Assembly (NCBI RefSeq): GCF_027942865.1
Contig: NC_134515.1
Coordinates: forward strand, 11,895,339 to 11,959,338
Length of the DNA: 64,000 nt
Reading direction: 5' to 3'
From: Odontesthes bonariensis
Lineage: Eukaryota > Chordata > Actinopteri > Atheriniformes > Atherinopsidae
Shown piece after piece: positions 11,814 through 28,300 of this stretch (position 1 is the first letter of the stretch; every line of letters starts with the position of its first letter). Below the pieces are notes generated by a model that was not told the origin of the DNA, ran no database searches, and was given only the letters and a program-made list of their open reading frames with translations. The translations under genes and the position numbers were made by a program.

Positions 11814-13074
11814 GAGCTCATTGTGTTATTATGGTGCAAACACTTTCTCCCATCTTTTCAAGCTTAAATCACACTTACACACCACTCAAATGGGACAACT
11901 TGCTGAAGATACTTTTATTTTCTGCAAAGTGTTCACCACGTCATTACATCCTCACTGTTTTATTTGCACATGATCAAACAAAGAGTTCATCATGTTTTCC
12001 ACGTATAAACATTAAAAATGGATTGGCAAAGTGTGTCCGCTTGAACTTGCTTGTTGAAGCAGCGTGTCCCTTAAACATGGTGGAAAAATCAGTACAAAAA
12101 GACATGTTTGTACGGTATGAATATCAAATTATAGCCCACATCTGTTTTATGAGCGCAATAGTGAGCATTTCCTAAACAATATAATGACATATCATTATGA
12201 AATTAACATGTTTTAATGTAAATCAAAAATAAGTTCAAGTCAGTCAGCTCTTAGGATCAACCTTTGTGGTCACAACATGTGTGAGAAAAGACGAGGCTGC
12301 TTCTTTAGGTGCGAAAACTGCAGCAGAAAAGAAGCACTACTAAAGTGCTTCCACAAAAAAAAAAAAAAAAAAGAACAAAAAAAAAGACTGATAGTGATTA
12401 GCACAGACGTGTCCCATCTGGAAGCGATAAAACATGGTCTCTCGCTGCACTCCAGTGCGAGTACAATCAGAGACTAGAAGCAGCCCGACTGCAGCAATGT
12501 AAGCAGAACGAAGTTCACACGCATTTTAAATCATGTTGAGTTTGCAGATTAAACAAACACCTATCAGCATTCCTAGAATGCAAAATGTGGCTCTCAAATG
12601 TTTCACAAATTGTTTAAAATCTGTCAAACATCCAGTCTAAGATTTGGCCGGACAAGCCAAACAAAAATAATCACAGGCACCAAACCCCCTATTCACGTTG
12701 CATGATACGGACACACCATCACAAAATTTTACATTTTTACAGCCTCGTCGATTTACAGAGACCATACATTTAGCAGCTGCTGTACCACAGATGATCCACC
12801 AACACACAAATGTTAATCACTTCCTTGAAAAAGCAGAAAGTCATCCTGAGCTTCTCTTTTACTGACCAATTTGAGACAACAAAAAGATGCTTATAGTGGC
12901 AAACAGGTCAAGGACAAAGAAATACTGTTTGTGAACTTCCACACAACTGCAGATATCTTGGTCGAACAGACACTACAGTTTGTGCTATCAGCTTAGAGAT
13001 GACAGAAACATCGCACGGAGCCTTTTTATCTGGAATGTGTCGACATTTCAGGCGTTCTCATTTAGACTGTAGTC

Positions 13075-17182
<4,108 letters not shown>

Positions 17183-18441
17183 TTATGAAAGGGGGATGAG
17201 GAGCCAATAAGATGCTTTGACAGTTAGTCCATTTTCTGATGGCCAAGAAAACGATCAGCCTCTCAGTCTTGCAGTGGATCTTCTTAACGCCCAGTGCTTT
17301 TAGAAATAAAAGAAAATGATAAAGTAAAAAAACTAATTATTACTGGAAAAGTTTTTAAAAGAACATCTTCTGACTTTTTATATGCCGTCAGTACCCCAGA
17401 CGAGCCTCACTTCCAGCAGCTACAACAGTAACAGGTCAAGGCAGATAGCCGTGCCTCTCCTGGAGGTCTCATCCTGTTAAAAAGGACATTCCTCCTCTCC
17501 GCTGTCACCCGTACATGCTCAGGACAGGGGACTGAATCAAAGCGAAGATGGGATGCAATCCGTCAGTTTGTTCATCTTTAGAAATTGGACTAATCTGGTT
17601 TATAGCTAGATTAAACGAGGCTGCATTCAATTTGAATCCGGTTTATTTACTCTGCAACGTGCCACTCCAGAGCAGACAGACATTTGTCGTGAACTGGTGC
17701 GACATAAATAAAACGATTTGAGAAATCAACAAGATAACATTTTATCTAACTGCAGTGGGTGACCTCCCATGTTACAGCAGCAATCAAGAGTCAACAAAGA
17801 AAATCAGTGCAGTTATACAACATCAATATATATGTTTATATATAAAAACACATGAATATAGAAATAAGCTGTCTATAATACTTTTAAATGCACTCAAGAC
17901 AACTATAGTGTACAGTAAAGCTTGTTAAAAAAGAATAAAGTTGCAAAACAGGACTATACACAGATACGGGACAAGGGTTATGTTGACACTAACTACATGT
18001 TGCTGCTGGACTTCTACATTAACTTCTCAAAAGAGTATTTTCACGTTGCCGTATTGGTACATAAGCAATAGTTGTGAGTGCTTCCGCCACTGCTGCACAG
18101 TATACATCTTATTTTTTGTCATGTTATATACAACAAATTTGCAGCATTTAAATTATGCAAACGTGTTTTTTGTTTATTTTTTTAGAGACACTCGCATCTA
18201 CAACATTAAAAGTAGAGCTCTTTTGGTGAAATAGGCCCACGTGTTTGACAGGGAGAAGATAGCAGGTGAATCAAACCTGTCCAGTAAAAATTAAACATGA
18301 AAACTGGATTCATTAAGGCTGAGCTTTAGATTGTGGATGTTCCTGCCTCGTCGACAACAGACAGCGAAACGTTTCCACTCTGGGTGGGTTTGCCAGCTGC
18401 TCAAAGAAGCTCAAAATGTAACAGAGAAGACCACTTCTTAC

Positions 18442-18760
18442 CTTAATTCTGTAATTCTGGGTGCTTCAGTTTGCTACAGCAGAGTCAGCGAGGGCAGCGG
18501 AGTTTAGTCAAAGGAGGAAGCTGCACAGTAACGTTAGCTGGACGCTGTTGATCTGTGCAACACCCGGGGCAAAGGAGTGTCTCCAGGGGAAGCAGCCGGC
18601 CTGTCTGCCATGCTACACAAGACGAGAGACCGTTTAATAATCCAGCACCGAGAAGCAACGAAAATCTGCCACTCTGTGGTGGTAACATGGAGCTGTACAC
18701 CTCCGGGACGTGGCTAACAATCAAAGCGACAAGTCAAGCTACAAAGCAGCAGTCACAGGA
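18442..18760 (-). promoter_or_regulatory. Probable non-coding first exon and promoter zone of slc35e2
   Basis: On the minus strand a strong donor (AATTAAG|GTAAGA) sits at 18,440-18,441, with CpG-richer sequence upstream to about 18,760, unlike the AT-rich flanks. It is the right distance upstream of the first coding exon, which itself follows an acceptor-like 'caggcagcag' near 17,147. The transcription start is not determined. Confidence 0.45.
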
Positions 18761-19173
18761 AACAAGTAGGAAACTTCAAATTAAAACGTCACCTCGTGAA
18801 GTCAGCGACTGAACAATGGCCGAGAAGTTTGAGTTTATTTTAGTTAATTCTTTTTATCGGGTGATTTTTTTTTTCTCAACCGTGAAGATTTGAAAAAAGG
18901 AATAAGAATCCTGCTTTTAATTTCTTGATAAAGCCTCTTTCTTTTCTGTAAATCTCAACTCAATTTAACTCAGCTCCAACGAAACAAAATTATACCCCGT
19001 AATTTGTTAGCGGTGTTTTCTTTAAAATTGTAATCTTAAAAAAAAAAAAAGTGAATAAAACGCTTTAAATAAAAACGTACAACTAATCATTAAAGAAATA
19101 ACAAAGGAGGGCCAAATCTCGTGGTGTAATTATTGATCATGACCAGCAGAGGGCAGTGTAAATGTATATTTCC

Positions 19174-19435
19174 CAGAGCCGTATATAGAGATATATAGGC
19201 ACAATTCAACTACAAGGCGATTCACAGAGACATTAAAACAGTAGAAATAAAAAGCATGATTTAGATTTTAAACAAAAAAGAAAGAAAGAAGAACAATAGA
19301 TAAAATCAGTAGTTAAAATGTGATTAAGTTTTGAGCTTTATTCAAATGCAGCTGAAAATAGGTGTGTCTTCAACCTGGACTTAAATACACTGAGTGTTTC
19401 AGCTGATCTGATATATATCTCTATATACGGCTCTG
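19174..19435. mobile_element. hAT-like non-autonomous transposon (MITE), 262 bp
   Basis: Both ends carry the same 24-bp terminal inverted repeat beginning CAGAGCCGTATATAGAG, perfect between 19174-19197 and 19412-19435. The element is flanked by an exact 8-bp direct repeat ATATTTCC (19166-19173 and 19436-19443). An 8-bp target duplication with CAG-type ends fits the hAT superfamily. The interior (19,200-19,410) has no ORF and resembles a fish LINE fragment on the minus strand. It cannot encode its own transposase. Confidence 0.8.
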
Positions 19436-19443
19436 ATATTTCC

Positions 19444-20700
19444 ACGCTCTCTCAGCTCCATAACATATCTGCGCGCCTGCTTATTTATGCAAGTATGCAA
19501 TAAACAGCAGTGTTTTACAAGTGTGGGTGGAATACCCTGTGGATATGAACCAGCAGCTTCAGTTATTGTTACATCAAAATATCATAATGAAGGTCAGATG
19601 ATCTGTTTGAAATATTTCCAATATTGCTGATCTTTTGGGATTTTAAACACTGCCTGCAGATTGTCTCTGCAGCGACGTTTTAAGGTTTCAGGCTGGAGAC
19701 ACAGAACAATTACTAGCATTTGCAGCTGAAGAGAGCAGAAACTGATGTGATACCTTAAATGAATCTGTGAAGAAGTGTGTGGGGTGTTTTTTCCAGGCAC
19801 ACTTTGGGTTTTAGTATCATGGTTTAGACTTTACGGTCTGTTTATTCATGCTTACCGCACACAATCTCCATTTGGCCACATTTTGTAATCTTCCTATGGC
19901 TATCACCTATAACTGGTTTGACTGGTTTCAGAGTCCTTTTGGGTGTGATGAAATAGCCGACTGGCAGCATAATTGCGCAATCTCCAGAATTGTATGAAAA
20001 GCTAAGTTTAACTTTTGAGTCTCGAAGTAAACTTTCCTACATCTTGTTCATCCATCATCATCCATTACATAAAGAACTGATTAGCTTTGATGAGAAAGAG
20101 AAAAGAGGTTGTATGGTGTCACTAATAAAATGGTTGTTATTGAAAGTTGGATCAACAAGTCAACCAGTACTATGCAGAAGGCAGCATTTACTGCAGGGCT
20201 ATTGTGGCACTACAGATTGGCAAGCGTCCTGGTGTGATTAGTTAGTACAGATATAGAATTATATATTTCTGGCAATGGCAAAGGTTACATGGGCCAAATC
20301 TAGTATACGCACAACAAGCTAAAGGTAGGATGAGTTCTGTTCTGGCAAGTTGTGTGTTAGCCAGATTTTGCTTGAATGCAACAAACTGGAGTTAGGGATT
20401 TTTTGATATTCATTTTCCTCATTATTGCTGTGCTTATTTAAAAGAAGAAGGGTCGATTTTGTTTTCTATCAAAAGGGGCCTTTATATTATACTTGTATAA
20501 AAACATGCAAATTAATGTGTGCTAAGTAACATTATCGTATTTGAAATCCGTCACTCATAACATTAAAGCAGTGTACTCAATATTCTTTATGTGCTCCATG
20601 TTACACATAAAAAAAGACCACTGAGCTGTTGTTCTTGGCTAAAATGTCACAGAGAAACACATTCATGGTCAAGCTAAAGAGAACATACACCCTCTTTTAG
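19444..20700. other. Intergenic stretch without recognised features
   Basis: AT-rich single-copy-looking sequence. An 83-codon frame at 19,990-20,241 has no motif or splice support. Confidence 0.5.
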
Positions 20701-20704
20701 GACA

Positions 20705-21785
20705 TAAGAAAAGTCATTTGGCCCTTACCAGGTCAGAAAATTAAGTAAATGCACCTGCAGAGATGAACAACAACACGTTGCATATTACACCATGTCATTA
20801 TTTAACATGAACTCAGCCAAAATGTCCACTGCATGATTAAGTATCTTGTCGAACCACCTTTAGCAGCAATAACATGAAGAAATGGTTTTCTGTATGATGT
20901 TTTCAGACTCTCACATAATTGTTGAGGGGTTTTGATTCACTCTTCCAGCGTTGCTTTAGTTAACCTCTGAAGGTACCACCACAATATGTCCGTCAGGTTG
21001 AGGTCTGGACTTTGACTGGGCTATTGCAACACCTTTCCCAGCCTTTCTGGAGTCGATCTGCTGCTGTGTTTGGGATCATTGTCCTGTTGATGACCCAGTT
21101 TCATCCAAACTTTAGCTGTTGGACAGACGGTTCTTTGTATACTTTGGTATCCAGAGGAGTTCATGGTGATCTCAAATGACTGCAAGGTGCCCAGGTCCTG
21201 TGGCTGCAAAACAAGCCCCAATCATCAGTCCTCCACCTCAGTGCTTGACAGTTTAGTTGGTATAAGATGTTTGTGCTGATGCTGTGTTTGGTTTTCTCCA
21301 AACGTGCTGCTGTGCATTATGACCAAACATCTCCACTTTGGTTTCATCTGTTCCAGAAGTCTTGTGGTTTGTTCAGATGTAACTTTACAAACCTAAGCTG
21401 TTGCCATGTTCTTTTTAAAGAGAAGAGGCTTTCTCCCGCAACCCTTCCAAACAAGCCATATTTGTTCAGTTTTTTTCTAACTGTGCTGGCATGAACTTTA
21501 ACATTTAACATGCTAACTGAGGCCTGTGGAGTTGTTGCTCTTGGGTTTTTGCAGTTTCTCTGAGCAGGTTGTCGCCTGTCTTGTATGTTTCCCACTTTTG
21601 AATGATCTTTCTCACGACTTAAAACGACTTTTAAGGTTGTACTTAGTTTTTCACACACTGCTTCTGCATTTTAACATAGCCTTGGTTGAATAAATAATGG
21701 CACTGTGCCACGTGTTGTTGTTTATGTGAGGTTGCATTTATCTAAGTTTAGGACCTGGTAAGGACAAGATTAGTTTCTTTATTAT
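20705..21785 (-). mobile_element. Decayed Tc1-like DNA transposon
   Basis: The ends are inverted copies: the left contains 'cccttaccaggtcagaaaat' and the right, reverse-complemented, contains 'tccttaccaggtcctaaact', each followed by 'taaatgca'. Boundaries are approximate. The minus strand between them encodes a Tc1-type transposase in pieces: HASTVRKKLNKYGLFGRVAG and AQRNCKNPRATTPQASVSML in the N-terminal DNA-binding part (21,344-21,658), then catalytic-domain remnants in other frames with several stops. It is an inactive pseudogene copy of nearly full length. Confidence 0.8.
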
Positions 21786-21796
21786 GTTCTGATATG

Positions 21797-22040
21797 GGTG
21801 TGGTGGTTAGCACTGTCACCTCACAGCAAAAAGGTTCCTAGCTCGAATCTCGGCTGGGCCCTTTCTTTGTGAAGTGTGCATGTTCTCCACCGTACATACG
21901 CGGGTACTCCATCTTACTTCAACTGCACAAAAACATGCACAGTAGGTCACTTGGTTATTCTAAATTGATCCTAGGGGTTAGTGTGTGCGTGCACGGTTGT
22001 TTTGGCCCTGTGATGAACTGGTAACTTAGTTGTACCCTAC
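21797..22040 (+). repeat. tRNA-like teleost interspersed repeat
   Basis: It begins near 'gtggttagcactgtcacctc' (A-box-like), continues with 'aaaaaggttcctagctcgaatctcggctggg' type sequence (B-box-like), then 'gcatgttctcc', 'aaaaacatgca' and 'ggccctgtgatgaactgg'. This order is the widespread fish repeat. Tail fragments of the same family occur at about 31,210-31,300 and 50,983-51,050. Confidence 0.65.
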
Positions 22041-22189
22041 ATCACGTGTTCAAAAAAATAAATGTTTAAAAACTATTAGCGTATAAATGAAGTAACAAAT
22101 CTTCACATTTGAGAACATTACTGACTGTAGGGTATTTTGTGTGAATAAAAGTGTAAACGATTGTTATTGATTTTTCTGTTCATCGCAGC

Positions 22190-22396
22190 CCCCCTGCTCT
22201 AGGGTGCAACAGCACTTCGGAGCAGCAGAGGAAGAACAACGGAGACCGTAGAAGAAGAAATCAAGCTGTTCCTTTTTCTCTGTGGATGTTGGAAAATGTG
22301 AAACTGAACTTCTGTCGTTTGGAGGCGGGGTCGCTGTGTGAAAGGCTCACTGGAATGTAAACTCCGGGTTCGGGTCTCTGGGTTGTCTGCTGGGAA
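22190..22396 (+). promoter_or_regulatory. 5' UTR/promoter-proximal region of the unnamed membrane-protein gene
   Basis: GC-richer than its surroundings, with a GC-box-like 'ggaggcgggg' at about 22,320-22,330, ending at the ATG at 22,397. No TATA box was identified. Confidence 0.4.
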
Positions 22397-25300
22397 ATGG
22401 ACGAGACAAGGTCAGCCGTTTATCTTCCACGTTTATCAATTTCGTCATGACAACCGGCCGTTTGCGTCGCGAGAAAATGTAACTGCACTGTTCAGAGATG
22501 TGATGGATCTCGTTCCGCTTGTTGGCAAGTTATAACCAGTCAACACCCGTAAGATACACAACAAGTGAATGAAATGTGAAGCATCAGGGTGGCTTCATTT
22601 AAAGTCTGGAGAAGAATTACGAGTGAATTATGGTCGGCATGCTGGTGAATTTCTCACTTTCTCTTTCATTTTAAAGCACCAACTGTGGCAGACTAAACCT
22701 GAAACAGGTTGTCTCCTGTGGAGCTTTAACGTGATTATTGCAGGTCACGGGAATGGGAAACAAGTTGTATAAATTAGGTCAAAGATAAAGCATGAATAAG
22801 TACACCAAAAAGCTTGTGTCATTTCACAATCCCCGAATGTTGAAATTAGGGAAGTCCAGGGTGTGTCTGTCGTCATTCGCTGTTCATTAAGAGGGAGTGT
22901 TACAGGACAGTGTTGCCAAAGTGGACTTTTTGTCTAATGCAGCTGGTTTACATGGTGGACAATGCATACATTTGTTACCATCTATTGAAGGCAGCGATGA
23001 TAACGCTAGTAGAGCTGCAAATACAATGTAATTATTGTCTATTAAAGACATTTATTTAAAAAACCCACCTTGCACTAACATAGAAAATATGATAGCAACA
23101 TTTCTATCTGTCAAATTTGTCATTACTGTCATTACAACTGTTTTAGTCTCTTTTTCCAGATGAATCACTTTTTAAGTATGCATACGGGGAGGTGTAGTGT
23201 TTAACCATAACTGCACAAAAGTACAAAAAAGAAGAATGACATGAATACACTGAGAAAAGTCCTCCAAACAAAGTGATGTTTTTTTCTAAAGTATCTAACA
23301 TCTGTCTACGTTTACAGCGTCAACGTCAAAGTTGTCATGTGTGCGATATCGACAGGATGTAAGCCTGTAATTTGAACATTTTCGAATATCAGTTATTGTT
23401 GATTTGTATGTTCTCTATAAATAGTCCTTTTAACCCACGATATCCTGATTCAACATGTGCATTTCAAGCCTGGAGCAGAGCGCTATGCATCAACAAGACA
23501 CACAATAGTATAAGAGACTATTAAACATGAGTACCAAGTTGGTCATTTACATTCAAACCAGATATTTCTGTTTGATTTATTTTTTTTCCCCATGTTTTTT
23601 TTTTTGTTTCCTTAGTGGCTGAATGAAAAAAAAGGTTTTAGTTGATAGCATTAAGTTTAAATTAAGTTTTAATTTAATTTAATTAAGGCTCTTTTTAAGC
23701 AGAGCTTTAGTTCGTAATAGGTTAGGCCTGTGATAAGACATGTCAGGACTTAAACTGTGGATTTCACTTGGAAGATGCACTTGAATATTACAGAGCTAGT
23801 CCAAATGTGTGCTGTGATAAAACTCTACCGTGTCTTCTCACGCGTTTCCCACTTTCAGCTGCGCCGTTGCATCGGTCACTTCGAGGGAATTGGTATTGAA
23901 GTTTCACAGCATTTATTGAACTGAAACACGGAGCATACAGAGCACCACAAGGTGGCAGTATTCCCATCTTGACCTGCAATGTCAAATTACTGTATTACAA
24001 CACTCCCACTTAATTTTACAATAAGCTTAAGTCTTACTTTCTTTTATCAACATAAATCACTTAGGAGATGTATTATACTTAGACTCTTCTCTTTGACTAT
24101 AAGTCCCCTTTTTAACTAAAAAACTTAGAAAAACTAGCAAGACAATTTTAATTCCCCTTCTCCTTTCTATCTTGCTTACAGTTGTCTTAACTTAGGCTTT
24201 ATCAATACTAAACATTGGCCTACAACTTATACTTATCAGAGTTACACAGCACAAAGTCCAATCTCTCTCCTAAGATACTCAAACTTCTGCTTTGCTAATG
24301 GCTTGGTCAAGATATCTGCCTTCATATCATCTGTAGGACAGTATTGCAGTTGAATTTGTCCATTCTGCACACATTCACGAATGTAGTGATAACGAATGTC
24401 TATGTGCTTTGTTCTTGAATGATCAACTGGATTCTTAGCTATGGCAATAGCTCCTTGGTTGTCTTCTAGAATCACAGTTGGTGTAACATCCATTCCGAGA
24501 TCACTGAGTAGTCGTGTAAGCCAGGTACATTCTTGTGCTGCCTGGCTGAGAGCGACGTATTCAGCTTCAGCTGTTGACAGTGCGACGGTGTTCTGTTTCT
24601 TGCTGAGCCAGCTCACTGCTCCTCCACTCAGTAAGAAGACATTCCCGGTTGTAGAACGACGATCATCCTGATCTCCTGCCCAGTCAGCGTCTGAGAAACC
24701 AACTAAAGTTCCAGACTCTGACCGCTGGTACTTGAGAGCGAGGTTTGTGGTACCTTTCAGGTAGCGAAGTATCCTCTTCACAGCAGTCATGTGTGCAGTG
24801 TTTGGATCTGCGTTGAACTTTGACACAGCACTCACTGCTTGTGCGATGTCTGGCCTGGTGGCCATTGCTGCATATAGCAGGCTACCTACAATTGACTGGT
24901 AGGTACCTGGATTCACTGGCTTACTGACACCATCATTTTTCTGTAACTTCACATTTGCATCAGCTGGGGTTGTGACTGGATTGGCTTTATCCATCCCATA
25001 TTTCTGAAGAATGGCTTCAATGTAATGCTTCTGGTGAAGGTACACACAGTTTTTGATCTTGTCTTGAATTACTGAGATGCCCAGTATGTAAGACAGCTCA
25101 CCCATGTCTTTCATCTTGTATCTCTTCTTCAGAGCAACTTTCAACTCACTCATGCTCTCCAGTGACTCTGTGATCAAAATCAGATCATCAACATAAACAG
25201 CTAATATCTCTAGCTCCTGTCGAGCTCTCACAAACACACAGGGGTCTGATGTGCTCTGGTTGAATCCAAGATCTTTCATGAACTCTGTGAAAGTCTTACT

Positions 25301-28300
25301 CCAGCAGCGAGGTGATTGCTTAAGGCCGTAGATTGACTTCTTCAGCTTGCACACCAAGTGCTCTTGGCCTAGTTTCACGTATCCGTCTGGTTGTTCCATG
25401 TAGATTTCCTCCTCTAGATGTCCATTAAGAAATGCAGTGACGACATCCATCTGGTGTACATGCATGTTATTCTGAACGGCAAAGGACAGCAATGTACGGA
25501 TTGAGCTGAATCGTACTACAGGTGAGAAAGTTTCATCATAGTCAGCGCCATACTTCTGTGAGTAACCCTTAGCAACAAGTCTGCACTTGTATCTCTCCAC
25601 TTCTCCATCACTATGGTGCTTGACTTTGAACACCCATCTTGAACCTATTGGCTTTCTGTCTTTTGGCAATTCCACCAAGTCCCAAGTTTCATTTTCAAGC
25701 AGGGACTCATACTCCAAATCAGCCGCTTCCTTCCATTCCTTTGCATTAGAACTCATCATTGCTTCCTTCAGTGTAGTTGGTTCATTTACACTACAGACAC
25801 TGGCATAATGTTCAACCGTCACTATGTCTGCAAACTCATCATAGCCATACCTTTTTGGGGGGTTTCTGACTCTGCCGCATTCTCTCGGAGCTTTGTTGAC
25901 TGGTGTCTCATCAGCTGATGCTCCTCTCTCATCAGGACCACTGCCAGTATCACTGTCTGAACAAGACACTTCCACTTCCTGTTTCCAGTCAAAGTCTGTT
26001 TCATTGAAGATGACGTCCCGGCGAATCAGAATCCTCCTTTTCTCCTCATCGAACAGACGATAGCCCTTGGCATTGTTGGCATATCCCACGAAGCGAAGCT
26101 TCACCGCTTTCTTGTCCAGCTTTCTTCTCTCTACTTCTGGAACATGTGCATATGCCACACAGCCAAAAACTCTCATGTGACTGATGTTCGGCTTTCTGCC
26201 ACACCATCTCTGGTACGGGGTCTCTTGCTTTAGAAGTGATGTGGGCAACCTGTTCTGCACATAGGCTGCTGTTGCTACAGCCTCTGCCCAAAACATTTTT
26301 GGCAGCTTTGCATGAGACAGCATACTCCTTGCTGCTTCAACTAAAGTCCGATTTTTTCTTTCAGCTACACCATTTTGCTGTGGTGTATGGGGTACAGACA
26401 TTTCATGGTGGATGCCTTGAGCCTTCAGGTATTCTTGAAATTCTTTCGACGTGTATTCCCCACCGTTGTCTGTTCTCAGTCTTGTAACTCTTTGTCTACA
26501 CTCATTGGAGAATGTTTTCTCAAACTCTTTGAACTTGCTGAGCACTTCACTTTTTTGCCTCATGAAGTATACCTTGCAACATCTTGAGTAGTCATCAATG
26601 AATGTCACAAAGTACTTTGATCCACTTATGGATTCAGTCTGCATGGGACCACAGACATCACTATGAATCAGCTGCAGTTTGCGCTTTGAGCGGATTTCTC
26701 CCACTGACTTGAATGGCTTTCTAGACAGCTTGCCCTCCACACACGCTTCACAGAAGGAGATCTCTTTTTCTGCAGAAAAGTCCATTCCACTCACCAGAAG
26801 TTTAAGCTCCTTCAGCATGGTGGTGTGGCCCAGTCTTTGATGCCATAGGCTGGCTGCAACTGATGCACTTCCTGCTGTATGAGAGACAGGCGTACTCCCC
26901 TCCACGTCCAGCTGATATAATCCATCAGATCGTTGTGTTCCCATTCCTCGAAGATCTCCATCTTTTCCACGTATGTAGCACTGGGTCTTCTTGAACTGCA
27001 CTGTGTTCCCTTTTTTCACAGCAGCTCCCACTGAGAAAAGATTCCCTGACAGCTTGGGAACATACAGTACATCATACATTGTGACATCTTTGACGTCACT
27101 AACTTTAAAAGTCATTTTCAGTTTTACATTACAGAGTCCTTGTGCATCAACCACTCTGCCATCGCCCAGTTTCACTGATTGTGGCTTAGTGAATTCCTGG
27201 TAATCCTGAAGTATTTCTTTTGAACATGTCATGTGTTTTGATGCTCCAGAGTCGATCAGCCATTCGACCTGCTTCACTTTCTCATTCTGATTATTCTCTC
27301 TGGCAACAAATGCACTTTCAGTTGCAGTATCAGAATTTGCATTATCCTCACATGTCATTTGTTTAGCCTTGTGGGTTTGATTTTTATTTTTAAACTTTGG
27401 ACAATTTCGTTTTAGATGTCCTTCCTTCCCACATTTAAAACACTTCCATTTGGATCTGTCAATTCCCTCAGGCTGTGGATCCCCACGCACTTGAGTTGCC
27501 ATTGCAGAGGCGCCACCTGCTGTTGCACCACTGGTACTGTCATTTGCCTGCACTCGTTTTTGTTCCTCATTTACCAATGACTGCTTTACGAATTGAAGAG
27601 TCAAACTGTCCATCTTTGTCTCTAGGGCAGTGACAATTGTTGCATAGCTGGGTGGAAGACTACCCAGTAATGTCACAATCTGATCCTCCTCCTCAATGAC
27701 AGCACCGATAGCACCAAGTTGATCAGTTAATTCCTTCATGCGCTTCAAATGCTCGGTTATCGTTTCTCCTTCCTTCATTTCACATCTGAAGTACTTCTTC
27801 TTTAGAAACAACTTATTAGCTAGGGTGTCTCTCTCAAAATGTCCCTTAAGCGTATCCCACGCTTCTTTAGGTGACTGGCAACTTGTAATCAGGTACAGTT
27901 GAGATGCACTTACATTAAGCACCAACATTGAAAACGCTTTTTCTTTCTTCCTAGCGAATTCGGCTCGAGCAGCTGCGCTAGCATCTCCTGCTAATGTTTC
28001 TGTCTCCATTACCATGCCCCATAGACTTCGAGCTTTCAGCAGATGCTCCGTCTGGAATTTCCACGTAGCCCAGTTGTCTGGTCCACTTAGCTTGTCGATA
28101 AACAGTCTGTCCTCCATTGTGAATCCCACAATACCGAGTACTCCACACAAGATCTGTGTAAAACCACTGTTTAAAGCTAATTTACTGGAACTGACTGGGA
28201 CCGACTGGGCCCATGACCTATTGAAGTTTCACAGCATTTATTGAACTGAAACACGGAGCATACAGAGCACCACAAGGTGGCAGTATTCCCATCTTGACCT

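Noticed and set aside
22338-22535. 65-codon frame overlapping exon 1 of the unnamed gene
   Set aside because: A different frame; the ATG at 22,397 with the donor at 22,411 joins in phase to exon 2, whereas this frame does not.
24242-28150. Copia ORF starting at 28,150
   Set aside because: That codon is TTG; the first ATG at 28,117 gives the usual family N-terminus.
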